Counted from the first letter of the stretch, positions 52,070 through 61,615 are shown. The stretch is DNA of 64,000 nt from Pseudoalteromonas sp. (GCF_018402495.1 NZ_JAGYIU010000001.1:1116001-1180000), one strand, 5' to 3'. The notes: a model not told the origin generated them from the letters alone. Numbers and translations are program-made.

Positions 52070-52867
52070 TTAGCTCATGATTTTAAAGAGTAGATCGCGC
52101 ACCGTAGCAGGCTCAAACGGTTTGTCACATATTGCATCCACACCCGCTTGAGCAATATTAGCTAAATGGGTATCGTTAGCCTGTGAGCTCACCATCAAGA
52201 TTGGAATATGCGAGTACGCATTCGATTGCCTTACCGTTTCAGTTAATTCTTTACCATCCATTTCTGGCATATTGTAGTCTGTAACAATTAAATCAAATGA
52301 TTGGCTGTTTAACATTTCAATTGCTTGTTTACCGTCTTCGGCCTCTACCGGTGCTGGAATTCCCATCCCCGCGAGCACACGTATTATGTGTTTTCGCGCA
52401 AAACGGCTGTCATCAACCACAAGCACTCTAAGAAGCGTCACATCAAAGTGCTCTAGCTCCACTTCTTGCTCGCTAATAATATCCAAAGTAGCTTTAAGCG
52501 CTCGGGTTATTTCGTCGGCACTAAAGGGTTTAGGTAAAATCGCTAATACTCCCGACTGCCTAAGTTGCTCTAAATGGCGCTTATTACGCTCGCTCGACAC
52601 CAGCATAAATGCCTGTTGCTCGGTATTACTATTACTGCGTATTGCCTGTAATAAAGAATCAGCCGTGCCATCACTTAAGTACATGTTGCTAATTACCAAA
52701 TCAGGGTGATAATTTGATAAAACAGCAAGTGCGTTTTTTTGAGTGCTGGCCGTTTCAATTTGTGTAACCCCACACTGAGCCAGTGATTTTTTTATTAGCT
52801 TTTGCTGAACATCAGAAGGCTCAACTAATAAAATAGATAAGTTGGCTATTGCCGTTAAATCACTCAT
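52070..52867 (-). CDS. Double-receiver response regulator with degenerate first receiver
   Basis: A 265-residue protein made of two REC domains and no output domain. REC 2 (about 146-265) is canonical: VLVVDDSRFARK with the acidic pair D152/D153, LIVTDYNMPEMDG with the phosphoacceptor D197, and the conserved Lys in CDKPF. REC 1 (about 11-130) has LLVEPSD in place of the acidic pair and VISNMYLSDGT, where the acceptor Asp is Asn (N61), but keeps KPFSADE. REC 1 is therefore probably a pseudo-receiver, and REC 2 the phosphorylated partner in a stand-alone, CheY-like adaptor. It is convergent with the c-di-GMP enzyme, which suggests but does not prove a link. Confidence 0.88.
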   Translation of the reverse strand: MSDLTAIANLSILLVEPSDVQQKLIKKSLAQCGVTQIETASTQKNALAVLSNYHPDLVISNMYLSDGTADSLLQAIRSNSNTEQQAFMLVSSERNKRHLEQLRQSGVLAILPKPFSADEITRALKATLDIISEQEVELEHFDVTLLRVLVVDDSRFARKHIIRVLAGMGIPAPVEAEDGKQAIEMLNSQSFDLIVTDYNMPEMDGKELTETVRQSNAYSHIPILMVSSQANDTHLANIAQAGVDAICDKPFEPATVRDLLFKIMS

Positions 52868-52987
52868 TTCAATCCTGTTAATATTAATTCTATAATTTTT
52901 ATAACGCTCATTATAAAGTAATAACTTACAAGAAAAAGCTAAAACAGCAACAAAACAGCTTGTTTACCCAAACTCAACACACTCAGC

Positions 52988-55915
52988 TTAAAAACGGTAG
53001 TTTATGCCCGCATAATAACGTCTTCCCGAATAGCTTGAGTTTAATAACCGAGACTCAGTGTCATTACCTAGGCGCTTTACCGACTCAGATTTAGTTAAAT
53101 TAATAACTGCAGCGGTCAAGCTCAAATCCTCTAATAAATTAATCGAAGCATTTACATCAACTTGCTCGTATGGGTCTTGGTATACATTTAAGCCGCTGTT
53201 TAAACCCAACACGGTTTCACCGCGTTTATTATAAGAAGCACGAATATTAAAGGCCTCTCCCTCATAATATATCGAGGTATTGTATTGATACTTAGCACTG
53301 CCTATTAGTGGCGATTTACCAAACTCTTTACCATCCACTTCGACAGCGGCTTTATTGGTTTTGTTATAAGTGTAGTTTGCATAAAAACCAAAACCACTAT
53401 CAAAGGCATGCTGTATAAATACTTCCGCCCCTTTAGATACGGCATCAGTGCCATTACCTACTGTGCTATATGGCGATACGGTAATATTTCCTGCCTCAAC
53501 TATGCCCTCTTTACCAGAAAAATCTTGTTGTACGTCAATGACTAAGGGTACAACAAAATTATCAACAGTTTTATGAAACAGCGCTAAACCAATGGCGGAG
53601 CCTTCGCTGTAATAATATTCAATAGATAAATCAGCTTGCACCGACTCAAATGGCTTTAAGTTTTTATTACCGCCACTGCCACTAAAACCCGGAATTTCAT
53701 TAAACTCAGCTCTATCGTCTGCCCACTCATCTGAGACAAACGTAATGCGTTGTTGTGCACCTAAATCGCCATAATCTGGTCGTGACATTACTTTAGCAAC
53801 TGCGCCGCGCACCACCACATCATCACTTATATCCCATGCAATATTAAAGCTAGGAAGAATTTGAGTATAGGTACTCTCTTGAGTAATAAGTTGATAGTCT
53901 TCAACAAATCTATCATCTCCGGTTACCGGCTCGCCGGTGTCATCATTGGTATGATCTAATAAATAAGTATATAGGTCGGTTGATGATGTCATGGTTTTAG
54001 TGCGTACCACGCGCACCCCTAAATTACCGCGCACGCTATTAAACTCAAAGTCACCTTGCAGATAAAACGCCGCTATTTGCTCTTCAATATCATAGATAAA
54101 GTTATCTTCTTTGCGTGTATACGGCACATAATCACTGGTCACAATGTCACGATATTTTTGCCAATCAATACCAGGCATTTGGTTTATATTAAAACCACCA
54201 GCAATGTTACCTTCGTTAATAAACACATCTTGTGCTAGTGGCATACCGTTATTCCACTGATAACTGTCAAAACGTGTGATCCCCCCCTCGCTGGCCTCTG
54301 CTGCAGCAATATCAAAATTAGGATCTAAAAAGAAGGTATTACCAGTTTCGCGATGCAGTGTAGCTTCTCGGTACTTTACGCCGGTTTTAATTGTTCTTAA
54401 AATGCTCCAATCAGTATAAATATCAAAGTCAGCTTGGTAGTAATCTTCTTCGAGTTCACTACGCACAAAACTTGAATTTGACGAGCCCGGATCGCGCCCA
54501 CCGCCCACACCATTTAGTAAGTTAGCTAGCGTATTAGGGTCTATATTTAAACTAATATCGTTTTCATTAATTTGCCAACCCGCTGTTTGCGATGCATTTT
54601 CTATACGGCTTTCATTTTCACCGGCGTTTGAACTTTTATACGCCGCTTCCCAACTCTCCTTTGGCCCGCCTTCAGAGCGCGTATTACCTGCCACAAAACG
54701 GGCTTTAAAATAATCGCCTTCGTAGGTTAAATTAAAATCAAAGGTGTCTGAGGTCGACTCTTCAAGCACATAACTGCCTCGCATCCAAGGCAATTGCATA
54801 TCATTTTGCACGCCACCAGCGGTAGCATCAAATTGCATTGCATTAATAATACTGCCTGACTCGTCCAAACTTACATCGGTTAAAAAATCAGGATTTAAAG
54901 ACCATTCAGGTATATCAATCACCGACTCTGTTCTATTTTTATCAAGTGAAAAACCAAAATAGTTAAAGCCAATTTCAACACGGCTGGTTGGGCGCCACTG
55001 CGTGCTAAATTGTACCCCTTCTCGCTCACGTAATTCGTTTACAATTGAGCCACGAACCACTTGAGGAAACCAAACATTGTCATAACTATTACCCTGAGCA
55101 TCGCTTATTGAGCCCCACTGATTATTATTATCAACCGGCGCGCCATTTACATCGACAGGGTTTTCACCCGTAAAGCGCCACACATTTGCATCTGTGCCAC
55201 CAGAGAGTGTCCGGTTGGTGCGTTTTTGTGAGGTATAACCAAACAATACGCCAAAGGTATCGGCCTCGTTCTTCCAAGAATAAAGCGCGGTTAACTGCGG
55301 CTCAGATTCTTCAGTCACATCGGCATAGGTGCTTTCAATGTTAATTACCCCAGAGTTTGCCTCCATACTCAGCGGTTTACGACTATGCATTAATACCGTG
55401 CCGCCTACGCCCCCCTCATCTAAACGTGCCTCTGGCGATTTATATACTTCCACGCTTTCAATCATGGCAGAGGGAAGTAATGCATAATCAAATGAGCGAG
55501 ACGGCTCACCTGGTGATGACGCAATAAAATTACCATTTAGCTGAGTAAAGGTTAGCTCAGATGATAACCCCCTAATACTTACCGATGAGCCTTCGCCTCC
55601 GTCACGGTCAATCACCACGCCAGGTACGCGTTGTAATGAATCAGCGACATTTTTATCAGGAAACTTACCAATATCTTCTGCTGTTATGGCATCAACCACA
55701 GAGCTCGATAAACGCTTTATATCTAAATTAGCCGCCATACTGGAACGAATACCACGCACCTCAATCACTTCCATATCTTTGCTTTTTAATGTTTTATCTT
55801 CTGCTTCATCAGCATATGCATGATTGATAACAGATAGAATAGAAACGCATAGCGTTGATTTAATAAAAAGTGGAAGAGAGTGATGTGCAGCGTGAGTTAT
55901 CCGATGAGCAGTCAT
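52988..55915 (-). CDS. Large TonB-dependent receptor
   Basis: A 975-residue outer-membrane receptor of the Alteromonadales/Caulobacter-type long TonB receptor group (TIGR01782-like). It has an N-terminal signal (IKSTLCVSILSVINHAYA), the TonB-box-like DMEVIEVRGIRSSM (about 47-60), a plug with VVDAITAEDIGKFPDKNVADSLQRVPGVVIDRDGGEGSSVSIRGLSS (about 73-119), and a long barrel ending YYAGINYRF with the terminal Phe. Members typically import oligosaccharides or other large substrates. No glycosidase, transporter or regulator is adjacent, so the cargo is unknown. The upstream region (55916-56170) shows no Fur box or other operator that I can identify. Confidence 0.9.
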   Translation of the reverse strand: MTAHRITHAAHHSLPLFIKSTLCVSILSVINHAYADEAEDKTLKSKDMEVIEVRGIRSSMAANLDIKRLSSSVVDAITAEDIGKFPDKNVADSLQRVPGVVIDRDGGEGSSVSIRGLSSELTFTQLNGNFIASSPGEPSRSFDYALLPSAMIESVEVYKSPEARLDEGGVGGTVLMHSRKPLSMEANSGVINIESTYADVTEESEPQLTALYSWKNEADTFGVLFGYTSQKRTNRTLSGGTDANVWRFTGENPVDVNGAPVDNNNQWGSISDAQGNSYDNVWFPQVVRGSIVNELREREGVQFSTQWRPTSRVEIGFNYFGFSLDKNRTESVIDIPEWSLNPDFLTDVSLDESGSIINAMQFDATAGGVQNDMQLPWMRGSYVLEESTSDTFDFNLTYEGDYFKARFVAGNTRSEGGPKESWEAAYKSSNAGENESRIENASQTAGWQINENDISLNIDPNTLANLLNGVGGGRDPGSSNSSFVRSELEEDYYQADFDIYTDWSILRTIKTGVKYREATLHRETGNTFFLDPNFDIAAAEASEGGITRFDSYQWNNGMPLAQDVFINEGNIAGGFNINQMPGIDWQKYRDIVTSDYVPYTRKEDNFIYDIEEQIAAFYLQGDFEFNSVRGNLGVRVVRTKTMTSSTDLYTYLLDHTNDDTGEPVTGDDRFVEDYQLITQESTYTQILPSFNIAWDISDDVVVRGAVAKVMSRPDYGDLGAQQRITFVSDEWADDRAEFNEIPGFSGSGGNKNLKPFESVQADLSIEYYYSEGSAIGLALFHKTVDNFVVPLVIDVQQDFSGKEGIVEAGNITVSPYSTVGNGTDAVSKGAEVFIQHAFDSGFGFYANYTYNKTNKAAVEVDGKEFGKSPLIGSAKYQYNTSIYYEGEAFNIRASYNKRGETVLGLNSGLNVYQDPYEQVDVNASINLLEDLSLTAAVINLTKSESVKRLGNDTESRLLNSSYSGRRYYAGINYRF

Positions 55916-56170
55916 AGTTTTAACAGTTCCATTTAAAATACAGTTAATACTTAAAAATGAGTGTACCGGCTAAAGCTGATACGAAAAAAGTAGCTGTATT
56001 TTACACAACAAAACTTAATAGTTTGTTAATGCAAACTGATAAGTAACTGAATACTTTATCAATAAATAGTCAATTCGAATAAAGGTAGGAAGTAAAGCAG
56101 CAAAATTGCTATTTAGCTGCTTATTAAAAGGGCATAAAAAGGAATGACGCGATTAAACAGCAATACACCG

Positions 56171-56986
56171 CTATTTTTTATCACTAATAGCCTGAATATA
56201 ATAGTCTAAACTAGCATGAGAAAGCTCTCCCATATGGCTGGTGACTAACTCACCTTGGCTATTATAAAACAAAGTGGTTGGTAAGCCCGCAGCACCTGAT
56301 TCGCGACTCACATTACTGCTTTGGTCAAAAAATACATGGTTGAGGTCGAGTTGTTGTTCATCAAGAAATGCTTTAACTGTGTGTAAATCTTCGCCCTGAT
56401 TAACAAACGCAACGGTAATATGTGGGTTATTTTTTTGAGCAGCCTGTAGCACCGGCATTTCTTTTCGACACGGCGGACACCACGACGCCCAAAAGTTAAT
56501 CACCACCGGCTTACCTTTAAAGTTTTGAAGGTTAATCTGCTGCCCTTGCATATTATGCACAACTGATTGTGGTAACTGCACACCCGTTTGGTAAATCGAA
56601 AGTGCAAAATTTGGAATGATCATTGAACAGAAGCCAACCCCCCCTGCAATAGCGTAGCTTTTAATTACAGCTTTTTTACCCCGCGCATATAACGCTAAAA
56701 CAATTATACCGCTGAACCAGCCATAATAAGGTATAAACCCACCATCACTAATATTAATCAGCTGCCACCAATTTCCTTGATAGCTATCCCACATCGTAAG
56801 CACAAATGCTAACCGAGAGACTAAAAACCCCACCACAATTGCTTTAAAAACCGTGTCTAAAATCACTTTTTGCAATGGATTTTGCCGTGTTAATAAATAC
56901 GTTAGCCCCCAAAAAATACCTAACCCTAAAAAAATAATTAACTGAGAAACAGAGATAACCAAAGGCCCAAGAGAAATACTTAACAT
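56171..56986 (-). CDS. Membrane-anchored TlpA-like thioredoxin fused to an Lgt-like membrane domain
   Basis: A 271-residue protein. The first ~135 residues form four or five hydrophobic segments with SRLAFVLTMWDSYQ and GGFIPYYGWFSGIIV, which echo the layout of prolipoprotein diacylglyceryl transferase (Lgt) without its catalytic His. The rest is a periplasmic TlpA/ResA-type thioredoxin: NLQNFKGKPVVINFWASWCPPCRKEMPVL with the CPPC site (about 168-172) and the cis-Pro in GAAGLPTTLFY. It probably reduces disulfides in exported proteins, for instance during cytochrome c maturation. The Lgt likeness is by eye only. It is a single gene. Confidence 0.78.
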   Translation of the reverse strand: MLSISLGPLVISVSQLIIFLGLGIFWGLTYLLTRQNPLQKVILDTVFKAIVVGFLVSRLAFVLTMWDSYQGNWWQLINISDGGFIPYYGWFSGIIVLALYARGKKAVIKSYAIAGGVGFCSMIIPNFALSIYQTGVQLPQSVVHNMQGQQINLQNFKGKPVVINFWASWCPPCRKEMPVLQAAQKNNPHITVAFVNQGEDLHTVKAFLDEQQLDLNHVFFDQSSNVSRESGAAGLPTTLFYNSQGELVTSHMGELSHASLDYYIQAISDKK

Positions 56987-57314
56987 TACTAGCGTCTTAT
57001 TTAGTGTGTTTAAATACTAAATAAATCGTATTCAAACGTTAATTAATAAAAAGAGAATAACATAACACTTACTTAATTTTTTAATGAGAATGCTTTTATT
57101 TTAGGGCAGGCATAAATTATTGCTCAAAATCAGCTGCTTTAAATTTCATTGATAATATAAACATGTTTGCATGTCAAAAATCACATGATTTATAAATATT
57201 CGCTAAGTTATTAAGTTATTAAGTTATTAAGGTACTAAAGTGAAATTGCAGGCAGGTGAAATTAAACGCGCATACTAAACGTTTAAATAATAAACAGACC
57301 TAGACTGGTTGGTT
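56987..57314. other. Intergenic region with an 8-bp tandem repeat
   Basis: No gene is seen. AAGTTATT is repeated three times in tandem at 57205-57228, ahead of GGTACTAAAG. TAAACAGACCTAG at 57291-57303 resembles the outer end of the modular repeat (ACAGAGCCTAG at 43062-43072). Confidence 0.45.
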
Positions 57315-57323
57315 TTAACCGGT
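57304..57323. repeat. REP-like hairpin over the RAYT stop codon
   Basis: ACTGGTT, GGTTTT, AACCGGT form a 7-bp stem with one G-T pair, overlapping the stop codon of the transposase gene. Small imperfect palindromes beside a RAYT gene are the expected substrate type. Confidence 0.45.
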
Positions 57324-58334
57324 GCCTTTGTACCACTTCATGTCGTTTTTTGCAGCGTGCAGTTTTAAGCGCTGCGGGGCGCCGGCAAAATGTGAATATT
57401 GGCGTCTAAAATGTTTTATTGAATCCATCCATACTGCTTCGTCCACGCCTAAGGTTGTGAGTATTTTGGGAGTACTGTTATCAATATGCCCTGCTTTTTG
57501 TGGGTTTATTTGCCTGCCACTCCAATCGACTAATGCTAAATAATCACTTAAGGCAAAGGGGATTGCGTGTTCAACATGGTTACCTGCAAATGGCTTTAAT
57601 TGTGCAGGCTGAGCTAAGTGTTGGGAGTCATCTTGTTTTTTATTAACGTTAAACGTGTTGTTATTGCTGTTGTTATTGCTGTTGTTCTGTAGTGCTTGAA
57701 AATGAAGAATGCGCTCTTGTATTGAGGTGAAGTCGCTGTGTTCAAGGCTATCGGCAGCTTTTGCTCTGATAGGGTTTAGGTCTACGTACGCCATGCAGCG
57801 TATAATTGATGCATGGTCTAAAAGTCCTTGCGATTGATAGCGCCCTTCCCAGTATTTACCTGTGCAGTTATCTTCTTTATTTGCTTCACGCGCAATATGC
57901 TCATTTAGGTTTTTCATGTACCAGCTAATGTCGTACAGCCGTGCTCGCCATGTTGCAATGATTTCATCAAAATGACGCCTGCTTATGGCATCTAACTGTT
58001 GGCCTTGTGTATGTTGGTCTACAAGTAAGTGGCCGCGGTACAACTTATACCAGCGAGTAATAACCTCATCGTCACTCCAATTCAGTGCATGTGCACGATT
58101 AACTTTTACAACAAGGTGGTAGTGGTTACTCATTACAGCGTAGGCGGCAATGTCTATGGCAAATATGGTACTTAAATGCTTAATCCGCTCAATAAGCCAT
58201 GTTCTGCGGTGGTCAAAGTTTTTACCCGAATAAGGGTCGTCACCACATAAGTAGGCTTGCCTTACACATCGAGCAGTTAAGTGATAATAAGATGTTGAGG
58301 CCAAATCAATCAGGCATTTTCTCGCTCTTGTCAT
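57315..58334 (-). CDS. REP-associated tyrosine transposase (RAYT), Y1/HUH family
   Basis: A 339-residue protein from the ATG at 58334 (MTRARKCLIDL); a GTG four codons upstream is possible. It is a single-Tyr HUH nuclease: the HUH-type motif is in AYAVMSNHYHLVVKV (His at about 71 and 73), and RARLYDISWYMKNLNEHIAREANKEDNCTGKYWEGRYQSQGL holds the candidate catalytic Tyr and the conserved KYWEGRY segment. VDLNPIRA is another family mark. A poly-Asn linker (NNSNNNSNNN, near 220) separates a variable C-terminal domain. It has no IS-type inverted repeats, but a tandem array of GGGACAGGCATAAAA units lies directly upstream. RAYTs act on dispersed REP repeats. Confidence 0.88.
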   Translation of the reverse strand: MTRARKCLIDLASTSYYHLTARCVRQAYLCGDDPYSGKNFDHRRTWLIERIKHLSTIFAIDIAAYAVMSNHYHLVVKVNRAHALNWSDDEVITRWYKLYRGHLLVDQHTQGQQLDAISRRHFDEIIATWRARLYDISWYMKNLNEHIAREANKEDNCTGKYWEGRYQSQGLLDHASIIRCMAYVDLNPIRAKAADSLEHSDFTSIQERILHFQALQNNSNNNSNNNTFNVNKKQDDSQHLAQPAQLKPFAGNHVEHAIPFALSDYLALVDWSGRQINPQKAGHIDNSTPKILTTLGVDEAVWMDSIKHFRRQYSHFAGAPQRLKLHAAKNDMKWYKGTG

Positions 58335-58394
58335 GCTAATAACCACTATTTTAACTGGATATAATAACAGTAGTTTAGTTTGGGTGTTTTACAA

Positions 58395-58510
58395 ATTTTT
58401 TATGACTGTCTTACCTTATTATTTTATGCCTGTCCCATTTTATTTGTTTTATGCCTGTCCTATTTTATTTTTTTTATGCCTGTCCCATCTTATTGGTCCC
58501 ATCTTATTGA
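58395..58510 (-). repeat. Tandem ~25-bp repeat array upstream of the RAYT gene
   Basis: On the minus strand the unit is GGGACAGGCATAAAA followed by an AT-rich spacer. The + strand copies are TTTTATGACTGTC, TTTTATGCCTGTCCCATT, TTTTATGCCTGTCCTATT and TTTTATGCCTGTCCCATC, then a truncated TCCCATCTTATTG. There are about four full units and a partial one. The spacing is regular but there are no unique spacers, so it is not a CRISPR. Confidence 0.8.
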
Positions 58511-58612
58511 CTATTTTATTTCAGCGGGAAACTTTCTCTTTTAGGAATATTACCCGCCATTATTTATCTAGCTTCCAGTACATCATAACGATGTAGTACA
58601 AAGTACCATTGT

Positions 58613-59599
58613 TTAGTAGCTTGCTGGATTGAAATTCACAGCGTCTTTACCCGCTGCTTGTTGATCTGCGTGGTAGCTTGAGCGTACAAACGGGCCAGAC
58701 GCCGCGTGGGTAAAACCAATTTCATCAGCATACGCTTTTAGTGCATCAAACTCAGCCGGCGGTACGTAGCGTTTTACAGGTAAGTGATGCTTAGAAGGTT
58801 GTAGGTATTGGCCTACGGTTAGCATGTCAACGTTGTGCTCACGTAAATCACGCAGCACTTCTTCAATTTCGCTAATTTCTTCGCCTAAACCAACCATTAA
58901 CCCTGATTTAGTTTTAACTTCAGGATGCGCTTCTTTAAAGCGGCGTAATAATTCAAGTGACCATTTATAATCGGCACCAGGGCGCGCTAATTTGTATAAA
59001 CGTGGTGCGGTTTCTAGGTTGTGATTAAATACATCAGGCGGCGTTTCAATTAAAATTTCCAGCGCTTTGTCCATTCGGCCACGAAAATCAGGGACTAATA
59101 TTTCAATGGTAATGTTAGGGTTATGTTTGCGAATTTCGCGAATACAATCTGCAAAATGTTGAGCGCCACCGTCACGTAAATCATCACGATCTACCGAAGT
59201 GATCACGACGTAGCTTAGTTTCATGTCTTTGATTGTGAGTGCTAACTTTTCAGGCTCTGCGGCATCGGGCTTTAATGGACGGCCATGTGCAACATCACAA
59301 AATGGGCAACGACGTGTACAAATAGCCCCTAAAATCATGAAAGTGGCGGTGCCGTGGTTAAAACATTCTGATAAGTTAGGGCACGACGCTTCTTCACATA
59401 CCGAGTGAAGGCCATGCTTACGCATGGCTTGTTTAATACCGTCAATCCGCTCGGTTGACTTAGGCAAACGAATTTTAAGCCAAGAGGGCTTTGGCAGCAT
59501 GTCGGTTTTCTCTGTGGGTAATATTTTAACCGGTATTAGCGCCATTTTCTCAGCGTCACGTAGTTTTACACCGGGTTCTATTTTTGCGGGTTTATTCAT
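58613..59599 (-). CDS. lipA: Lipoyl synthase LipA
   Basis: A 328-residue radical-SAM enzyme that inserts two sulfurs into octanoyl groups on lipoyl domains. The auxiliary cluster cysteines are in [12 protein letters not shown] (about 67-78) and the radical-SAM cluster in CTRRCPFCD (about 93-101). The C-terminal [15 protein letters not shown] contains the conserved Ser ligand of the auxiliary cluster in RSSYHA. It is normal in length. It requires Fe-S clusters, and the suf genes lie 1 kb upstream on the same strand. lipB, its usual partner, is not in the window. Confidence 0.96.
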   Translation of the reverse strand: MNKPAKIEPGVKLRDAEKMALIPVKILPTEKTDMLPKPSWLKIRLPKSTERIDGIKQAMRKHGLHSVCEEASCPNLSECFNHGTATFMILGAICTRRCPFCDVAHGRPLKPDAAEPEKLALTIKDMKLSYVVITSVDRDDLRDGGAQHFADCIREIRKHNPNITIEILVPDFRGRMDKALEILIETPPDVFNHNLETAPRLYKLARPGADYKWSLELLRRFKEAHPEVKTKSGLMVGLGEEISEIEEVLRDLREHNVDMLTVGQYLQPSKHHLPVKRYVPPAEFDALKAYADEIGFTHAASGPFVRSSYHADQQAAGKDAVNFNPASY

Positions 59600-59709
59600 G
59601 TTTAAAACCTTTAATATTTTAAATCAATGAGCACAATAATTATTGTATAACTCTTGTTAGGGTCATACTTTAGCTTTTCTTTGCCGTGATCTATTTTTAT
59701 GCCGTACTA

Positions 59710-60492
59710 TTATTTTTCTATAAAGGCATGTTCAATAACATAATCGCCTTGTTTACGCGATGTCGCCTTTACAAAGCCTAAGTCATTTAAAATCGTCATT
59801 GTGTCATCTATCATTGCTTGATTTCCGCACAACATTACTCTATCTGAAGTAGGATTAAGTGCTGGTAAGCCAATTTCTTGTGTTAATTCATTATTTATTA
59901 ATAAATGCGTAATTCTTTTTTGGTGCGCAGCAGTGCTGTATGCTTCGCGCGTTACAGTGGGATAATAAATAAGTTTATTTTTTACCCACTCACCAAAATA
60001 CTCATTGTTAGGTAACTCATTACAAATAATGTCTTGGTAGGCAAGTTCTGAAATATAGCGTACCCCATGCACTAAAATTACTTTTTCATATTGTTCATAA
60101 ATATCTGGATCTTTAATAATACTCATAAATGGCGCCAAGCCTGTGCCGGTTGCAAGTAAATACAGGTGCTTGGCGGGTGTAAGATAGCCAGGTACTAAAG
60201 TGCCTGCTGTGCGTGTTGAAAGCATAAGCTGATCGCCCACTTTTATGTGCTGTAATCGTGATGTCAGCGCACCATGAGGCACTTTTATGCTAAAAAACTC
60301 GAGTTCATCTTCATAATTAACGCTGGCAATACTATAAGCGCGCATTAATGGCTTACCATCTACCTCCATACCAATCATCACAAACTGGCCGTTTTCAAAC
60401 GTAAATGAGGGGCTACGCGTGGTTTTAAAACTAAACAAGGTATTATTCCAATGATGAATACTTGTTACTGTTTCTGTGATGCTACTTCTCAT
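59710..60492 (-). CDS. fpr: Ferredoxin-NADP reductase
   Basis: A 260-residue flavoprotein from the ATG at 60492, which has an AGGAG site 7 nt upstream; the longer frame to 60540 lacks one. The FAD domain shows RAYSIAS (about 48-54) and the NADP domain LLATGTGLAPFMSIIKD, VILVHGVRYISEL and MLCGNQAMIDD. The ending DYVIEHAFIEK is typical, giving the short bacterial FNR type (FpR). It moves electrons between NADPH and ferredoxin or flavodoxin, feeding Fe-S biogenesis and radical-SAM enzymes. It lies 115 nt after sufE and before lipA, which fits that job. Confidence 0.92.
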   Translation of the reverse strand: MRSSITETVTSIHHWNNTLFSFKTTRSPSFTFENGQFVMIGMEVDGKPLMRAYSIASVNYEDELEFFSIKVPHGALTSRLQHIKVGDQLMLSTRTAGTLVPGYLTPAKHLYLLATGTGLAPFMSIIKDPDIYEQYEKVILVHGVRYISELAYQDIICNELPNNEYFGEWVKNKLIYYPTVTREAYSTAAHQKRITHLLINNELTQEIGLPALNPTSDRVMLCGNQAMIDDTMTILNDLGFVKATSRKQGDYVIEHAFIEK

Positions 60493-60607
60493 TAAACACT
60501 CCTGTAACACGTTTAAATAAACACTTGTTTGCGTGTTCAAACGAGTTGTTTACTCGCTATTACTCTATCTATTTAGCTATAAATGGTTTTATTATTAAGA
60601 GGTTAAA

Positions 60608-61021
60608 TTAGTTAGCATACGAATTGGCAATGGCCTGAATTTTAGCCACAATGGCTTTTAAGCCATTCCCTCTACTGGGTGTTATATGCCGTTCAAGATC
60701 TAATTGTTTAAAGTACTCATCAATATCAACTGCCAAAATATCTTTGGGGGTTTTGTTGTTAAACACCACCATAACTAACGCTAGTAGGCCATTGATAATT
60801 ACCGCATCACTGTCTGCCTTAAAATATAAAATGCCGTCATCGAGGTTGCTGATTAACCACACTTTACTTTGGCAACCTTTTACTACGTTTTCATCTGTTT
60901 TTTCATTCTCATCAATACGAGAAATACTTTTTCCTAGGTCAATTATGTATTGATAGCGTTGCTCCCAATCATCAAAAAAAGCCATATCATCAATAATGTC
61001 ATCGCGCGTTGGTAAACTCAT
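60608..61021 (-). CDS. sufE: Cysteine desulfuration protein SufE
   Basis: A 137-residue protein that accepts persulfide sulfur from SufS and passes it to the SufBCD scaffold. The reactive Cys is in NVVKGCQSKVWLI (about 45-57). The N-terminus TRDDIIDDMAFFDDWEQRYQYIIDLG and the later HITPSRGNGLKAIVAKI are characteristic. It is 23 nt after sufT and is last in the suf gene cluster on this strand. A close paralogue, CsdE, can look alike, but the context decides. Confidence 0.93.
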   Translation of the reverse strand: MSLPTRDDIIDDMAFFDDWEQRYQYIIDLGKSISRIDENEKTDENVVKGCQSKVWLISNLDDGILYFKADSDAVIINGLLALVMVVFNNKTPKDILAVDIDEYFKQLDLERHITPSRGNGLKAIVAKIQAIANSYAN

Positions 61022-61044
61022 TAGGTACTCTCATGTTTAAAAAA

Positions 61045-61578
61045 TTAAAAAAACACACCTGCTTCAAGTTGCGCCTCTTCACTCATCATTTCGCGAGACC
61101 ACGGTGGATCAAATATTAATCTAACATTGACCTTTTTTACGTTTGGCACCATGGCTAACCTATATTCCACATCACCTACTAATACAGGCCCCATACCGCA
61201 GCCAGGCGCTGTTAAGGTCATATCAATATTAACCGTTTGAGCGTCTTGATCTATTTGCACATTATAAATTAGCCCAAGCGATAGCAAGTTAATGGGGATT
61301 TCAGGGTCGTAAATGGTTTCTAAGGCTTGTAAAACATGCTCATAATATATGCGCCCATCTTGTGGCGTTGGAAAATCTAACGTTTGCGGTGTACGCCCTA
61401 ATGCATCAGCATCAGTGCCATCTATGCGTAACATATTACCTTGCCACGTTACGGTGTAGTTTCCGCCCAAATCTTGGTTTATATTAACAAACTCATCTTT
61501 AGGTATAATTACTAAGTCACCATTTGGCACCCTGCGCGCCTTACACTCACGCGTTAAAACAACTATTTTTTGCTGCAT
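61045..61578 (-). CDS. sufT: Fe-S maturation factor SufT
   Basis: A 177-residue protein with the MIP18/DUF59 domain: ALETIYDPEIPINLLSLGLIYNVQID (about 86-111), then MTLTAPGCGMGPVLVGDVEYRLAMVPNVKKVNVRLIFDPPWSREMMSEEA (about 120-169), with the conserved Cys in APGCGMG. The N-terminal ~80 residues are the extension seen in SufT proteins. A GAGG site precedes the ATG. It supports Fe-S protein maturation with an auxiliary, not fully defined, role. It lies between sufA and sufE. Confidence 0.9.
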   Translation of the reverse strand: MQQKIVVLTRECKARRVPNGDLVIIPKDEFVNINQDLGGNYTVTWQGNMLRIDGTDADALGRTPQTLDFPTPQDGRIYYEHVLQALETIYDPEIPINLLSLGLIYNVQIDQDAQTVNIDMTLTAPGCGMGPVLVGDVEYRLAMVPNVKKVNVRLIFDPPWSREMMSEEAQLEAGVFF

Positions 61579-61615
61579 GTATTAAGCCTCTTTAATGTGC
61601 AACTCAGGGTAAGCT

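Noticed and set aside
57205..57228. Three AAGTTATT tandem units as a regulatory site
   Set aside because: Low-complexity AT-rich slippage explains them, and no nearby start or palindrome supports regulation.
58395..58510. Possible CRISPR array
   Set aside because: The repeats are tandem with no unique spacers, the unit is only about 25 bp in all, and no cas gene is present.
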